Shown here in pieces: positions 48,421-57,316 of a stretch of 64,000 bases of DNA. How positions within the stretch are numbered: the first letter of the stretch is position 1; each line of letters begins with the position of its first letter. The stretch is from Histoplasma ohiense (Eukaryota; Ascomycota; Eurotiomycetes; Onygenales; Ajellomycetaceae). The position numbers and the translations under genes were made by a program. The DNA is taken from assembly GCA_017607445.1 (NCBI GenBank), contig JAEVHH010000006.1:186001-250000 (forward strand), in the 5' to 3' direction. The notes beneath the pieces were generated by a model. It was not told the origin of the DNA. It saw nothing but the letters and a program-made list of their open reading frames with translations, and did no database searches.

Positions 48421-48579
48421 TCAGTTGAACATGGTGCAACAGTTCATGTTGGGTCATGACAAAACTCAACCTATTAAAACTGCATACACCAGTCAGTGCA
48501 TATTCCCGAACAAATCAAAGCATTATCACTGAACCTCTTGAACCCTCTCAATGATGTTGATTTTTCATATTTTGCAAGG

Positions 48580-48642
48580 TCCCTAACCATTTCTATCTTA
48601 ACCCCTAACCTAATCTCAAAACTTAATCTCCTAATCTAAGCC
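48580..48642. repeat. Degenerate CCCTAA-like stretch
   Basis: Reads CCCTAACC, TTAACCCC, TAACCTAATC, TTAATCTCCTAATC: spaced variants of the fungal telomere unit CCCTAA with C-to-T changes. Could be a RIP-altered interstitial telomere tract or chance in AT-rich DNA. Confidence 0.2.
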
Positions 48643-48914
48643 CAGAGTGTATTATGTGTCGGGTATGTGGGTGCAAAGCCAGAGCTGGAGGAATAACTAG
48701 GCGTGGCGCTAACACTACACCATGGCATAGTGCAAAAGTTCAATGTCCGTACTATCAACCAACCTTCTATCTCTATCAATTCTTTTAGAAAATTCATATT
48801 ATATATAGTTATAGCGATCTGATATTTATAAAAAATTACATGTTTATAATTATTTAGTTGATTCTAATTAAAAAGAGTTAAAAAATCACAATCGTAATAT
48901 TTAATCTACCCTTA

Positions 48915-48990
48915 TGTTAGGCCAGTGGGGCAAAAGAGCGCAATCACCACCAGCACCATGCTAGTAGTAGAAGGGGCGAACCAATCCAAA
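48915..48990 (-). mobile_element. Short TG..CA repeat unit, copy 3 (inverted)
   Basis: Plus strand starts TGTTAGGCCAGTGGGGC and ends GAACCAATCCAAA; inverted relative to copies 1 and 2. Confidence 0.7.
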
Positions 48991-50334
48991 TATAATTATA
49001 CGGAGTAGATAGAACAACAATGAATACAGGTTGACCACCAACACAAGGTTTATTTAAATTATTATTTTATTGCCATTATTCTTCCAGTATACTCGTATGC
49101 AAATGATATGAGATGGCAGAAGATAGTAAAATATATACATAGAAATAATAGTAGTGAGAACATAATCAGAAAAGAATAAACGAAGATATATAAGGAAATA
49201 ATAAACGGGTGAGAAATGCGAGTATTGAAACACACCAAGATAGAGTTATCCATGGGTCGCGTGATCCCCCTCCCTCCCCTTCAACCTCTGATGTTTCTCT
49301 GCACATGCAATTTCGGTAGTTATCCAGCTCTGTTTAATGTAGTTTATAACGAAAGATTTAAGAAATTATTATATATTATTAAGTGCGAGGAACTTTTTGT
49401 TTTATTTTTATGATTTTATTGATCTCAGGACATTTGATTCGGGACAGTAATTTTGATATTAGGACGGGGTAGATCATGGTAAGATCTCCTGTGATTTCCC
49501 GGTAACTAATAAATAATGTACGGAGTACCCTGCATGATGTTCTAATTGGTTGAACTGCAATGACTAAGCTGCTAATGTCAAACTCTGGATAGAAACAATA
49601 AGGTACTTTTTGAACACAATAGTGGATCTCATTAAAAATAGTGTACGGAGTATTTACCAATTAATTAGTAGCAAGCCGGCGTTGCGCCACCACAATATTC
49701 CACTCCATGCTTGCTTTTTAATTTCACATTCAACGCGGACGCATTGAGATCATATTCTCTCAAATCCATGGTTGATTTGCCTATATTTTAACCCTCATTA
49801 TTAGCTAGAATTCATGAAAGCAGTGAACAGGAATGTCACAGTATGATGCCTCAATGCAATATCTGAATGTCGAGATTGGCAAATTGACTAAATGCTTTTT
49901 GAGAAGGATATTGAATTGCATGGATCTTTCTTGACAAAGATGTATGACATTCTTATTAATATGACTAGAGTGGGTATTTGAATTCAGCAGCTGAGCAGTA
50001 TACAGAGCACTGATGAAAGATCTTTCATATAATACTCTTTTCTGTGACATCAAAGAGATCCTCATCATCAGATTCATGGCTATTTTGATAAGCAATTGTT
50101 GGTGAGAACTGATATACTGTTGAATTGTGATTTGTAGAATCTGCTCATTCATCTCATCATTCTCCTTGACTATTTTCCATGCTGATCTTTGCTGACAATC
50201 TTCTGTATAATGGAGAAAGAAGCTCACAAAAATGCATTCTTTTTGAACAGACTCATTAGTTAACTACCTCCACTATGAATGCTATTCCACACTATTCTAT
50301 GCTGTCACACGTCGTTGAAGTTAAATACTGCTTA

Positions 50335-50545
50335 TTCATATGATCTTGGTGAAACATGTGAGTACAGCTGCTCAATCCACCGAACATCTGACCTTTTTCA
50401 TCCATACTTTATAAAAAGAAGCTGTAATATTAGTACAGCTGCTTTGCCCACCGAACGGTTGTCATATTGAGCCGTACCTTTTAAAAAAAGTTGAGATCTG
50501 TACACAAAGAACGAGTACACACAGCCATACCGAACAGGCCCTAAG
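50335..50545. mobile_element. Fragment of a DNA-transposon end (hAT/Harbinger-like)
   Basis: Two direct sub-repeats, GTACAGCTGCTcaatcCACCGAAC (about 50361) and GTACAGCTGCTttgcCCACCGAAC (about 50433), are followed by CATACCGAACAGGCCCTAAG. Reversed, the end reads CTTAGGGCCTGTTCGG, similar in style to terminal inverted repeats of hAT and PIF/Harbinger elements. The opposite terminus was not found, so it is a truncated relic or a MITE end. Confidence 0.35.
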
Positions 50546-51120
50546 TGAATGAAGAAATATTAAATTCATTAATTAATGATTAATCTATAAAAAGATCTGA
50601 TTTAAATATAATAGAGAACATATAAATAATTATAAAGTATTGCATCTCAAAGATGAAATATAGGAGATAGAGACGAAAATTAAACTATAAGAGATATGAG
50701 ATTTGATTACGCGGAAGAAGATACAGACTTTGATCAAATCAATTTTATAAAGATTGAATAACTACTGTTCTTAAGATTAATAGATTTAATAAAAAAATTA
50801 ATTGAATGCAAGTATATATAGATATTGTTCTACTGATTTAGCTATCTAATATATGTAAAGTCATTTGATACTTGATTATGTTTCTATTGACAAGGGAAAG
50901 AGAATAGATGATATCTACAATCTCAGAACTGAGCGATCAAATATGCTGATATCGGAACTAAATAAGTCCGAATATTGTCCCAAATACTGAATATCAATAA
51001 AGTAAATTGAATAGATTATTCTCCCTCCAATAATTACATGATAAACAGGCAGTATTTATAGGGAAAAGTATGCTTGCTTATATGAGCAAGGCAATGCTGA
51101 GTAACAGCAAAGTATGATGA

Positions 51121-51205
51121 TGTTAGGCCACTGGGGCAAAAGAGCTCTCTCACACCAGCGCCATGCTGGTAGTAGAGGGGACGAACCAATCCAAACCCCC
51201 CAACA
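51121..51205 (-). mobile_element. Short TG..CA repeat unit, copy 4 (complete, 85 bp, inverted)
   Basis: Complete unit on the plus strand: TGTTAGGCCACTGGGGCAAA ... CCAATCCAAACCCCCCAACA. Begins TG and ends CA like an LTR, with imperfect terminal inverted TGTTxGG/CCxAACA. Far shorter than normal LTRs. Confidence 0.7.
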
Positions 51206-51390
51206 GATGAGACATTCCAGGTTTTAAGTTGTTACAGAATCCTTGATTTGACAGCTGACTTCCTTGCCACTCGTGCACATGCACTGTGGGTTCCTAGATG
51301 TGGCTAAAAAGTGGTTCCCAGGCACCTTAGTTTCCCACAACCCACGCAGCAAACGGGGTTCAAAGTTGTAAAGTACCAAGTAGTTTATAT

Positions 51391-51525
51391 TGTTGGGTTT
51401 TGGATTGGTTTCGTCGCCTCTACTACCAGCATAGCGCTGGTGGTGATTGAGTTCTTTTGCCTCGGTGACCTTAATATATATCAAACAATCATAAAACGCC
51501 GCGCGTTAAGGAATATAATCTAACA
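51391..51525 (+). mobile_element. LTR-like TG..CA unit, copy 5, followed by primer-binding-site-like sequence
   Basis: 135 bp from TGTTGGGTTTTGGATTGG to GGAATATAATCTAACA. It shares its first 80 bp with the short units and adds about 50 bp. It is followed at once by CTTGGCACCGTCTATGC, which looks like the LTR/primer-binding-site junction of an LTR retrotransposon. The frame at 51613-51858 beyond it may be remnant gag-like sequence but was not identified. Confidence 0.55.
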
Positions 51526-52143
51526 CTTGGCACCGTCTATGCTTATATTGATCAATGGTTAATGGGTTATTGAATCGAGTTTTATATCAAGTGTTAATTT
51601 GTCTAGGACATCGTGAAGCACGTTAGTTATTCGAATAGTATTCGAGTATTCGTATTTGGTGCTCGCATAGGTTCTAACCGTGTTGGTGCTATTCAAGATT
51701 TCTGCAACGATGATCCATGGCAGGAGACTGGTTCAATCGCAATCTCGTTTCCCTTAACCCTAAACCGCAGATTCCCAATCGTTTTGCCAAGCGATATGAA
51801 AGAAGGAACTGCGCCTTCGAAGGCGAGCTCATGGAGTTTGGGCCCTGAATCAATCTAAAACCTGCTAAAAACCAAATTGTATTTCCCATGGCGATGCAAA
51901 ATAACTTGGGCAATGGTAGCTCCAGACCGTGGTAAATAATCTACATTTATCACTGAGCAGACAATGCATTGCCATCGAATATTATAAATATCTGTTATTC
52001 GTTTTTTTTATTCGTTTATTTTACATCACTATCATCACTAATTTGACTACTTTATTTCCCCACTTTTCTTCTTGCAATCAGAGTTTATATTGCCAAAACA
52101 TCAAATCTCAGGAGTAAACACTTTTGAGTAGAAAAAAACGAAA

Positions 52144-52817
52144 ATGAAGACCATTTACTCATTTACCCGTTTCAGCCTTCTCTATTTTCTCTGTGCTGCA
52201 GCAGAGACATCTGCCACTTTTATTCTTCAAACTTGGCTTGACGTCGGCGAAGCTTATGGGCAATTAGACATGACTCCTTCAGGGATGAGACCTGTGAAAT
52301 GGGTACCTTATATGGAGTACGCCACACCAGTCATGCTTGATAACAGCACACAACTCGAAATCTATGACCAGAACACAACATATTTCTTGAACTGGGATAA
52401 CAACACTGCCTCAACCGGTATGAAATTTGAGTTTCCTGATTTATAGTTAACTATATGTAGGGTTATCTAAATATATTAATAAAATCTAAATATGCTAGGT
52501 GTTTATTTTTCGGATGCCAGCTTGGGCAGCGGCATCACTATGCTTCAAATGGATGCTCAAGGGTGCTTGACATGGCCTCCAGCAACAGAGAAACCAGATG
52601 GCTGGATGTGTAAGTGAAGATACCTCTGCGATATTAATTTTCAATGAGAAATTACTGATAATTTTAAGGGTGTTATATGCTGGATTATGAATATCGCATG
52701 TTCTTTTATAACTCTTCATATCTTTCTCCTCCACAGGATTGTGACTTTTCCCCTGTCTGTCTAATACCCTATCAGAATAAAAAGCAGGGGGTGTTTAAAG
52801 GAAGACAACGATTCTAG
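52144..52817 (+). CDS. Small secreted protein of unknown family
   Basis: Three exons, 52144-52417, 52499-52609 and 52669-52817, join in frame to a 177-residue protein. Both introns (81 and 59 nt, GTATGA..TAG and GTAAGT..AAG) are phase 1. It begins with a typical signal peptide, MKTIYSFTRFSLLYFLCAAAETSA, with likely cleavage near residue 22-25. The mature part is rich in Trp, Tyr, Met and acidic residues, has three clustered NxS/T sequons (NST at about 67, NTT at about 77, NNTAS at about 86) and four cysteines in the C-terminal half (GCLTW, WCYML, DCDFS, VCLIP), suitable for two disulphides. It ends KKQGVFKGRQRF. I do not recognise the fold. It sits alone inside the AT-rich RIP island yet is intact over three exons, which argues for selection or recent arrival. 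Effector-like by size, secretion and location (inference). Confidence 0.72.
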
Positions 52818-53397
52818 AATCACTCATGCCGCTAGGTGCACCTCACCATATATTACTCTCAAATTCATATATTATTTGATAGGGCTTTTCTCAAACACAA
52901 CGTACTTGGGAATGGAATTTTGGATAAATATGATGTATTCAGCGCAACATCAGGTGTGATGCTATATTACAAATATGTGTAATTGAATATAGGAAAATAG
53001 CAATTGTTAATCGGATCCGGATTCACGGATTAAAAACTTCATTAAATTTATCACTAATAAAAATAACCCACTTGCAATAGGCGAGATATCAGAATACAGT
53101 TGAGTTTTATCTCTTGTGCAAAAATCACTGTAACGTGACCTCATGTGATATCGCGTGCACCCCATCAAATCCATGGAATGGATGTTATCTCAGCGAGCTC
53201 AGACCCTCTATTGGCTCGGTTGCAGCAGCATGACACTAAACTACCTAGGTACTTTAGTTACAAGTCATGTGCTCAGAGCAGAGGGTCTGAGAAGGAGCAG
53301 TTCATACTTCTGTGGGGATTATTGAGATTTTCATAGATTCTTCAAATTTCTCAACTTTGACTTTCAATTACACAATGGTCATTGACAATGACCATTG
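52818..53397. other. AT-rich spacer with palindromes
   Basis: No gene is supported. Contains a 94-bp imperfect palindrome (53198-53291) and a perfect 29-bp palindrome (53371-53399), listed separately. Confidence 0.55.
53198..53291. repeat. Imperfect 94-bp palindrome centred on CCTAGG
   Basis: Outer arms CTCAGACCCTCT (53198-53209) and AGAGGGTCTGAG (53280-53291) are perfectly complementary. Inside them CATGAC..ACTAAA pairs with TTTAGT..GTCATG around a CCTAGG centre. Could fold as a hairpin RNA or be a small inverted-repeat element. Confidence 0.6.
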
Positions 53398-53399
53398 TG
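53371..53399. repeat. Perfect 14+1+14 bp palindrome
   Basis: CACAATGGTCATTG, a single A, then CAATGACCATTGTG: arms perfectly complementary. Its right end coincides with the first two bases (TG) of the LTR at 53398. Confidence 0.9.
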
Positions 53400-53724
53400 A
53401 CGTGTTAGCACCCGTTAGTAGTCAACTTACGCAACCAATCCTCTACCACTCCACGCTTGCGTCACAAGTTGCGTGCTCCCCTCCTCACAATTATCTGCAA
53501 TCATATAGTCCCTAACAATTCCTTCATGTAACTCTTAAATGTTCTTCCACTCTGTGCCTCATCTTGATATAATCTTTAATATTCTTTCATTCTAATTCCT
53601 TTTCTATAAGAATCTCTTTGTGCAACTCTTTCTTCTAATCTTTTTTCTCTTTTCTTTCTTAATCAATCCATAATCTGTAAATAGAATAATGCTTAGTTTA
53701 TTAATCAGTAGTATGTCTGTTATA
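53398..53724 (+). mobile_element. LTR copy 1, RIP-degraded
   Basis: About 327 bp starting TGACGTGTTAGCACCCGTTAG and ending CTGTTATA. Directly repeated at 53868-54179. Differences from copy 2 are mostly transitions that make this copy more AT-rich (for example AGAATCTCTTTGTGCAACTC here, AGAACCCCCTTCGTACGACC there), as RIP produces. Confidence 0.75.
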
Positions 53725-53867
53725 TTATAAATTGATTCATCTGTGTTTAATCAGTGTTGCTCTATGTTTACAATTGCATTTAAGTGCTCAAGTTACTACT
53801 AGTTTAAGAATATGTTATTTCAAATCTCACAAAGCCACAACATTGTGATAGTATTTGTAAAGAAGTC

Positions 53868-54179
53868 TGACGGGCTAGCACCCGTTAGTAGTTAACTTAC
53901 GCAACCAACTCCCCTTCTACACCCGTTCGCCCTTCTCATCGCGATCCCGCTCCGCGCTCGCGTAGTTCCTAATGATTCCTCCGCGTAACCCTTAATGTTC
54001 TTCCGCTCCGCGCTCCACTGTGGGGCGGCTTCTGATATTCTTCCGTCCCGATCTCTCCCATAAGAACCCCCTTCGTACGACCCTTACTTCTGATCTCTTT
54101 TCTCTTTCTTTCTTTAATCGATTCGTAATCTGTATTTAGGATAGTGCTTAGTCTGTTAATCAGTAGTACGCCCGTTACA
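53868..54179 (+). mobile_element. LTR copy 2, well preserved
   Basis: About 312 bp, TGACGGGCTAGCACCCGTTAG to GCCCGTTACA; begins TG and ends CA with inverted TGACGGGC/GCCCGTTACA termini. GC-rich compared with its surroundings. Only 143 bp separate it from copy 1, so the pair resembles a terminal-repeat retrotransposon in miniature (TRIM) or an element that lost its interior. No target-site duplication was seen. Confidence 0.75.
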
Positions 54180-54404
54180 CTTAAAGATTCACAACTGCAT
54201 ATCTACCAAAAAAATTAGAATATCTATAAAATATTATCTTCAAAGATTAACAACTGAATCATCTGATCTTCAAGTTATCAGAATTAAGAATTATAATTTT
54301 ATATAAAATAATAAAAATAAGATAAACTTTAAACATTTCTATAAACATCTTTTTATGAATGAGAATTGAGAACAGAAATCTCATCAAAGATAATGCTAAG
54401 CTCT
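54180..54404. other. AT-rich spacer
   Basis: Nothing recognisable between the second LTR and the tRNA-like element. Confidence 0.6.
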
Positions 54405-54550
54405 AGCCCCGGTGGCCGAATTACCCATTCGGCCACCGGGTAGCACCTTGGCGTGGGGACCCAAGGCGCGTGGGTTCGAAACCCGCAGGGGACAAAATTA
54501 CATCCAAAGCCAATTGTCAAGTAGGTACCTTCGGGTGGACCTACTATCTG
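54405..54550 (+). mobile_element. tRNA-like SINE head with intact B-box
   Basis: GGTGGCCGAAT (54413-54423) pairs perfectly with ATTCGGCCACC across a 5-nt loop and resembles a Ser/Leu-tRNA A-box region (TGGCCGA). CCTTGG..CCAAGG forms a second stem. GTGGGTTCGAAACCCGC forms a T-arm with an exact RNA polymerase III B-box, GGTTCGAAACC. The 5' CCCC and 3' GGGG (54494-54497) allow a short acceptor-like stem. A further hairpin AGTAGGT/ACCTACT follows (54520-54547). The first stem is too long and the acceptor too short for a functional tRNA, so a tRNA-derived SINE is the best reading. Confidence 0.55.
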
Positions 54551-55124
54551 ATTTAGCTTATTGTTTCTGGGCTGGAAACCTGCTGTCTTTCATTAATTTT
54601 CCTATGTTCTTGGTATATTCTTGGCGTCGTTCAACACTAAGCATTCCTCCTGTATAAGTTTAGAACCCGGTCTTTTTCTACCCTCTTTAGAACCTGGCAG
54701 TTCTCTATGACATTGTAAATACAATATTTTCCAAGGAGGTGTTCAAGGAGCTGATATTCTCATTGGCAGACAAGTATTGTGGTTGCTGATGAGCATATTC
54801 TAGCCATGGCAAAATACTTTTAGAACAAGAAACTTTGAGTGCTCCCATTTGGGAACTGGCTGATGCCAAGACACACTCACCACATCTAAAATCCAACGTC
54901 GTCCCAAGGGCTGGTGCATCCAACAACTGCACCACTCAGCATTGCATACGAGAGCATACGAGAGCAGCCCTTCACGACCCGTAGAACCGTGGAAGTCCAC
55001 CTTCACCGTAGTTTGCGGCGGGATATCCAGCACGCCTTGCTCGTGATCCGCTTCTGTGTTGTAAAGAATATTTTATCATTGAAGGTCATTTTGCTCTCGG
55101 CCGCCGACATCATCGAAGGGGAAA
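54551..55124. other. Spacer and RCE1 promoter
   Basis: Composition returns toward that of gene-bearing DNA. Includes the presumed RCE1 promoter. Small open frames here are not supported. Confidence 0.5.
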
Positions 55125-56446
55125 ATGGCACCCACGGGGTTTATGGACATGTTGAAAAGCCTATATAGTGAAGATGGTATGTATGGCTTGTTAACAATTT
55201 CCCGTTTCCCGTAATATCCTCTCCATCCACCGGTTCTAACACAAATTGCTCGATTCTAGAAAAACCGGCGCCTGTGCTTTCGATTTACACAGCTGTTGTT
55301 CTTTCAGTATGCACCACAAAAATTTTTGTTATTCCAATCTCCAGTTTTGGTCGTGGGATTTGTCTGCTGCCTACCACCATCACCACCACCATGATGCCTT
55401 ATCTGCGCTTGTATCAAAAGTTATGAAGTTGACCCTGCTGGATTTGGCTGACCACGTGATTCTAGGTTGTCTTTACCCTGTTATACGTTATCCCTTTCTA
55501 TCTTTCTTCGTCAACTAGTCCATCACCTACTTTGAGTAGGGATTCACCATCAGTGATTAAGGCTCGTGTTCGAGCTGTAACAACATCATGTTTTCTCTCA
55601 AGTCTGGGGATATTCTGCTTTTTTATCTTTAAAGCCAGCTATTCACCAACTGAAGCACTGCGGTTATTGGGATGGTGGCCAATTGGGCTGTTGGAGATTG
55701 CAAAAAGTTTCCTATTGACAGCACTGCTATTTATGGGCCCATTATTTGAGGCTGGGATTGTGGAGGGTGAGTGGAAGGATTGGATTCGTGGTCGCCGTGT
55801 AGCAGAAACACTTGGGGGATGGATAGGCTGGAGAAACTTTGTTGCTGTAAGTCTCAACATAAGCTAGTGACTAGTTTTTAGTTTCAGGAGCCATTTTGCT
55901 CACAACATATAGGGTCCCATCACGGAGGAAGTCATCTTCCGCTCAATAATTATTCCACTCCACTTGCTAACTGATCTCTCTCCTACCCAAATTGTGCTTG
56001 TGGCGCCACTCTACTTCGGAATTGCTCACATGCACCATTTCTATGAGTTCAGACTTACCCACCCCCACACCAGTTTTGCCGCCTCCATTGCTAGAACCGT
56101 CTTTCAGTTTGGATACACCACTATATTTGGCTGGTATGCCACTTTCCTATACCTTCGGACCGGCTCATTGCCAGCTGTGATTCTTGTCCATGCATTTTGC
56201 AACTACTGTGGACTACCCCGTCTCTGGGGACGGGTGGAAGCGCGGGAGTCTTCGATCCCAATCATCACCAGGGGCAAGGAGGATGCAGTCAGGGGAGCCA
56301 GTTCCACCTCACATAGATCATTAAATATCGGATGGACTGTATCCTATTACATTATCTTGGTTGTTGGAGCTCTTGCCTTTCACTCTCAGCTGTGGAGATT
56401 GACAGAGTCACCCCATGAGTTGGTGTCTTTCACTCCTCTTGCTTAA
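55125..56446 (+). CDS. RCE1: CAAX prenyl protease 2 (Rce1 type II endopeptidase)
   Basis: ER-membrane intramembrane protease that removes the -aaX tripeptide from farnesylated or geranylgeranylated CAAX proteins (Ras, Rho, a-factor) before Ste14 methylation. Four exons: 55125-55176, 55260-55306, 55466-55846, 55913-56446; 337 aa. The short first exons give MAPTGFMDMLKSLYSEDEK and PAPVLSIYTAVVLS, then VVFTLLYVIPFYLSSSTSPS, as in fungal orthologues. Catalytic signatures of the ABI family: GPITEEVIFR (E165, E166, R170), FGIAHMHHF (H199) and LVHAFCNYCGLPR (H253). About seven hydrophobic segments. It is the first housekeeping gene to the right of the AT-rich island. Intron 2 (159 nt) is open in another frame. 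Confidence 0.94.
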
Positions 56447-57316
56447 CCGGGCAGGTTGAATGATCATTTTCTACTGATATATATATATATATATTTGACA
56501 TATTTAATGCAGAGAGAGAGACTTGTGACAATATGGATCTTTACATAGTTATAGAGGGCATAGAAAAGAGAAAGCGTGTCGTTAGGAATACAAGGCGCAG
56601 AGTATTTGTTTCAGTAGTGATTTTCCGTGCGTCGTTGCGTGCTTCAAGAAGTAATCCCTAAAGTTTTAATCACATAGATAGCTAGTCCGTGAAGCTAGCC
56701 TTTTAACAACCTATATTTTTGAGCACAAAGATTTGAACAATTCTTTGGGTTACCAGAACTGCGATAACAGCGATTATTCCCTCGGGGATACAGTTGAACG
56801 TGGTTAATGAAAAGTTGAACATGGTTAATTTTTCGGGCCGGAATAACCTTCGGCGTGGTTTTGACCATAAACCATGTCAACCCCCCCCCCCATTAAAACT
56901 ACATGCACTAGCCATATCTCCCACACATCTATGATCTCTCACACATCCCCAAATGCGTTGGGCACGGTGATTTTATCTTGTTTCTCAAAACTCTACCTCT
57001 TAACTAATATTAGTCACTAATTCTAGCTTATAACTGCTTTTCAGATGTTGAAGTAGAAAGACTAAATGACAGCTGATTAGTAATATACAGGGTGTGTAAA
57101 AATGTTTAGTGTGTGTACATTTTAGTGAAGGAGTGAGGGGCTGAGCATGGTTTTATTTTTCAGACCCACTCTTTTTGTAACCCGATTCCGTCGCACGTGG
57201 CGCTATTTGGAACAGGACGAACTTTATTATAGGGTGAAAGCACCGGGCTCAGCAGATAATACCCGCTGCAGACTTGTGGATGCCGTTTAAATCTATTTCC
57301 CAACGCCATCTTCGAC
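56447..57316. other. Intergenic region between RCE1 and AIM32 with repeat debris
   Basis: No gene is supported. TA repeat near 56477-56494. About 56787-56940 contains two near-copies of GTTGAAC(G/A)TGGTTAAT, a C-run at 56881-56890 and a stretch similar to 48420-48512, so part of it is old repeat DNA. The final part is the AIM32 promoter. Confidence 0.5.

Larger units (their letters stand above)
44401..52143. other. AT-rich, RIP-affected repeat island (left part)
   Basis: From about 44.4 kb the sequence becomes markedly AT-rich, with TpA-rich, CpG-poor stretches and no long open frames, unlike everything to its left. This is the usual look of transposon-derived DNA after repeat-induced point mutation in Onygenales. 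Recognisable debris is listed separately (TG..CA units, tRNA-like sequences, minisatellite, DNA-transposon end). A 62-codon frame at 45020-45208 and a coding-like stretch at about 46300-46440 are less AT-rich than their surroundings but were not identified. No intact gene is supported. Confidence 0.7.

Noticed and set aside
50279..50340. Possible 5S rRNA internal control region (GTTGAAGTTAAATACT)
   Set aside because: The rest of the 5S sequence and its fold are absent.
51613..51858. 81-codon frame after the LTR-like unit, considered as gag
   Set aside because: No nucleocapsid, protease or other retroelement motif; kept only as a comment under the LTR-like unit.
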